From: an uncultured Pseudomonadota bacterium
GTDB taxonomy: Bacteria > Myxococcota_A > UBA796 > SXON01
Direction: 5' to 3'
Assembly: GCA_903885375.1 (NCBI GenBank)
Contig: CAISIK010000122.1
Span: 23,931 to 87,930 of the forward strand
Length of the DNA: 64,000 nucleotides
The position numbers and the translations under genes are program-made. The notes beneath the pieces were generated by a model that saw nothing but the letters and a program-made list of their open reading frames with translations, made no database searches and was not told the DNA's origin. This document shows positions 61,711 to 64,000 of the stretch, piece after piece (the stretch's first letter is position 1; every line of letters starts with the position of its first letter).

Positions 61711-63222
61711 ATGTTCGACACACTCTCCCGCGGTTTCCGCAACGCCCGTCTCAAGCTCCAGGGAAAGACCGAGCTCACCGAGGATTCGGTGGCCGAGGCC
61801 CTTCGGGACGTGCGCGTGTCCCTGCTCGAGGCCGACGTGAGCCTCGATGTGGCCAAGGACTTCCTCAGCCGCGTCAAGGAGCGCACGCTCGGCCAGGTCG
61901 TCACCCTCAAGGTGAAGAACCAGCCCTTCCAGGCCACCCCCGCCGACCACTTCATCAAGGCCTGCTACGACGAGCTCGAGGCCATGATGGGCCCGGCCGA
62001 CTCGAGCCTCGACCTCGACGGCAAGCCCGCCCTGATCATGATGGTGGGCCTCCAGGGCTCCGGCAAGACCACCACCGCGGGCAAGCTGGCGCGGCGCCTG
62101 CTCTCCGAGGGCAAGAAGCCGATGCTCGTGGCGGCCGACGTGTACCGGCCCGCGGCGGTCGATCAGCTCGTCACCCTCGGCCGCAAGCTGAGCGTGCCGG
62201 TCTTCTCCATCAAGGGCATGGACCCGGTGCAGCTCTGTGCCACCGCCGTGACCCAGGCCCGCAACGTGGGCCGCGACGTGGTCATCTTCGACACCGCCGG
62301 CCGCCTCGCGCTCGATGAAACGCTCATGCGCGAGCTCGAGGGCATCAAGGAGAAGACGCAGCCGAAGAACATCCTCTTCGTGTGCGACTCGATGATCGGC
62401 CAGGACGCCGTGCGCACCGCGGCCGAGTTCGACCGTCGCCTCGCCTTCACCGGGTTCGTGCTCACCAAGCTCGATGGGGATGCGCGTGGCGGCGCCGCCG
62501 TGTCGATCAAGGCGGTCACCGGCAAGCCGGTGAAGTTCCTCGGCATGGGCGAGAGCCTCGACAAGCTCGAGGAGTTCCGCCCCGCGGGCCTCGCCAGCCG
62601 CATCCTCGGCTTTGGCGACGTCGTGGGCCTGATGAGCGACTTCGAGAAGGTCATCGACAAGGAGAAGGCCGAGGCCGACGCGGAGAAGATGCTCCGCGGC
62701 CACTTCACCTACGACGACTTCCAGAGCCAGCTCAAGATGATCAAGTCCATGGGTTCGCTCAAGGACGTGATGGGCAAGCTCCCGTTCATGGACGAGGTGA
62801 TGTCGCAGGTGCCCGCCGATGCGCTCGACGACTACGAGCTCGTGAAGGTGGAGGCCGTCATCCAGTCGATGACCACGCAGGAGCGCCGGAATCCGGACAT
62901 GCTCGACGAATCGCGCTTCGCCCGACTTGCGCGCGGCTCCGGCCGCCCCGTCCAGGAGGTGCGCGACCTGCACGCCCGCTTCAACATGACGCGGGCCATG
63001 ATGAAAGAGGTCGGCTCCATGACCGGCATGCTCAGCGGCAACCTCAACCCGAAGGCCCTGCAGCAGCGCATGGCGCAGTACGCCCGCCAGAGCGGCATGG
63101 CGCTCCCGGGGATGCCGCAGCCCGAGGCCCCCAAGGCCCTCGTGATGTCGGCGGCCGAGCGCGAGCTGCGGCGCAAGAAGACGAAGGACGCCAAGAAGGC
63201 CCGCAAGAAGAACCGGAAGTAG
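61711..63222 (+). CDS. ffh: Signal recognition particle protein
   Basis: SRP54-type GTPase of 503 residues for co-translational targeting. N domain (LTEDSVAEALRDVRVSLLEADV), G domain with G1 GLQGSGKTTTAGKLA, DVYRPAAVDQL, G3 DTAGRLALDE and G4 TKLDGDARGGA. The M domain has the RNA-binding SRFARLARGSGRPVQEV helix and Met-rich helices (MTRAMMKEVGSM). It ends in a Lys-rich tail. ATG 61711 is the family start. Confidence 0.97.
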   Translation: MFDTLSRGFRNARLKLQGKTELTEDSVAEALRDVRVSLLEADVSLDVAKDFLSRVKERTLGQVVTLKVKNQPFQATPADHFIKACYDELEAMMGPADSSLDLDGKPALIMMVGLQGSGKTTTAGKLARRLLSEGKKPMLVAADVYRPAAVDQLVTLGRKLSVPVFSIKGMDPVQLCATAVTQARNVGRDVVIFDTAGRLALDETLMRELEGIKEKTQPKNILFVCDSMIGQDAVRTAAEFDRRLAFTGFVLTKLDGDARGGAAVSIKAVTGKPVKFLGMGESLDKLEEFRPAGLASRILGFGDVVGLMSDFEKVIDKEKAEADAEKMLRGHFTYDDFQSQLKMIKSMGSLKDVMGKLPFMDEVMSQVPADALDDYELVKVEAVIQSMTTQERRNPDMLDESRFARLARGSGRPVQEVRDLHARFNMTRAMMKEVGSMTGMLSGNLNPKALQQRMAQYARQSGMALPGMPQPEAPKALVMSAAERELRRKKTKDAKKARKKNRK

Positions 63223-63376
63223 GGGAAAGCGGGCACCTCGGGGGTTGCCGGCACGCCGCCAGCTCCCGCTGGCTCGAAGGGGGCCGGGGGGAGCGAAGAC
63301 CGCGACGCCCCCCCCCTGACGACGATCCCCGGCATCCTGTCGAGTTCGGTGCATGCGGCGGCGGCTCGCCCCGCGC

Positions 63377-64000
63377 TCAGGCCGGCTCGATCCGCGCCCA
63401 GGGGAAACGTTGGCGCCAGCGCTTTTCGGCCAAACGCGCGCGCCAGACCTCGACCGGCAGGCCGGGGATGGGCCGGACGACCATCCCGACGAGGTCGGCC
63501 CAGCCATGGGCCGCGAAGAGCTCCAGCTCGCCGCCCGCGAGTCGAACCGCGACGCAGGTGGCGGTCTCCGGCCAGGTCGCCATGCCCCTCTCCGCCGACG
63601 TCGCGCCGTACCGGGCCTGATCCCCGACGTCCCAGGGCGCGGCGAGCGCGGCGCCGAGCAGCGAGGCCAGGCGCGCCTCCTCCGCGGGGTCTCCCGCGCC
63701 GTGCCAGGCCACATCGACATCGCCGTCCGCGGGCTCGCCGGGGAGGCGGTGCAGCGTGTGCCACACCCGGTTCCGCAGGGCGCCGGCACCCACCCACGCG
63801 CCGCGCGGCCCAACCGCTTCCACCACCTCCAGCAGCGCGAGGAGCCGCGGCGACGCCCTCACGATGGCACGCACGCGCGCCTCGTCGGTGGCCACGTCCC
63901 ACAGCGAAACGGCCACGCCGCCCCAGTTTCCGTCGGACCGGAGCCCCCGCACGAGCGGGGAGCGCTCCAGGAGCGCATGCACGCCCGCGCGCAGCGTGCC
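63377..64000 (-). CDS. Nucleotidyltransferase family protein (COG3575-like), probably cut by the window edge
   Basis: At least 201 residues visible. The block WVGAGALRNRVWHTLHRLPG, then DGDVDVAWHG, resembles the DUF925/COG3575 nucleotidyltransferase-like family, in which the DxD-type acidic pair binds metal; DVGDQARYG and the C-terminal Trp-rich end (VWRARLAEKRWRQRFPW) agree. GTG 63982 is a possible start, but the frame stays open to the right edge, so the true start may lie outside. Substrate unknown. Confidence 0.65.
   Translation of the reverse strand, partial: GTLRAGVHALLERSPLVRGLRSDGNWGGVAVSLWDVATDEARVRAIVRASPRLLALLEVVEAVGPRGAWVGAGALRNRVWHTLHRLPGEPADGDVDVAWHGAGDPAEEARLASLLGAALAAPWDVGDQARYGATSAERGMATWPETATCVAVRLAGGELELFAAHGWADLVGMVVRPIPGLPVEVWRARLAEKRWRQRFPWARIEPA

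Overview
The window is about 70% G+C and packed with genes on both strands. It reads as a chromosomal segment of a Myxococcota-like (former delta-proteobacterial) organism. The signs are inference from gene content: a Ser/Thr kinase fused to a WD40 propeller beside an FHA protein, MopE-type and thrombospondin type 3 calcium-binding repeats, DTG-rich lipoproteins, and two surface proteins with MYXO-CTERM-like Cys/TM/Arg tails. I see no tRNA or rRNA gene, insertion sequence, phage or CRISPR array, and no gene-free stretch above 300 bases.

Layout. 1-6854: argG (cut by the left edge), a desaturase, a lipoprotein, then a translationally coupled run of an unrecognised P-loop protein, argC, argD and a Bacteroidetes-type argF'. 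6954-12606: secreted DUF11-like protein, FHA protein, kinase-WD40 protein and a degenerate HD-GYP/GGDEF-like protein. 12662-21398: exopolysaccharide-type block (methyltransferase and phosphodiesterase on the minus strand; BY-kinase/Wzc and Wzy-like polymerase-TPR on the plus strand) plus a cell-surface zinc protease. 21428-26874: lepA, a small membrane protein, pyrR-pyrB-pyrC' (catalytically dead dihydroorotase) and greA. 26883-35952: an apparently ATPase-dead RecG homologue, a START-like protein, a glycosyltransferase, murG, a JAMM-DinG fusion, an acidic mini-protein and a dienelactone hydrolase. 35989-43476 (minus): calcium-repeat protein, OmpA protein and an orphan CbbO/CbbQ (NorD/NorQ)-type pair. 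43588-50085: aminotransferase, lipoprotein, a broken FG-GAP lipoprotein gene and argH-argE'-argB. 50172-56387: RegB/RegA-like two-component system and carAB. 56435-64000: lipoprotein, rpsO-pnp-dut, a frameshifted TerB-FHA gene, cyaY, ffh and a nucleotidyltransferase-like gene cut by the right edge.

How the genes work together. Arginine synthesis from N-acylglutamate onward is encoded here in two blocks about 40 kb apart (argG/C/D/F' and argB/E'/H), using an acylated-ornithine carbamoyltransferase instead of ordinary OTCase. carAB supplies carbamoyl phosphate to this route and to pyrimidine synthesis, where pyrR-pyrB-pyrC' follows the Pseudomonas-type arrangement. The first step (argA/argJ) and an active pyrC are not in the window.

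The most notable observations are the RecG pseudo-helicase, the JAMM-DinG fusion, the P-loop gene coupled to argC, an Ala at the specificity position of ArgF', a CTG start codon behind a perfect GGAGG, a multibranched pnp leader whose closing stem ends at the ATG, and a recurrent KWTAGMC box 8-11 nt before start codons, which suggests many leaderless or short-leader transcripts.
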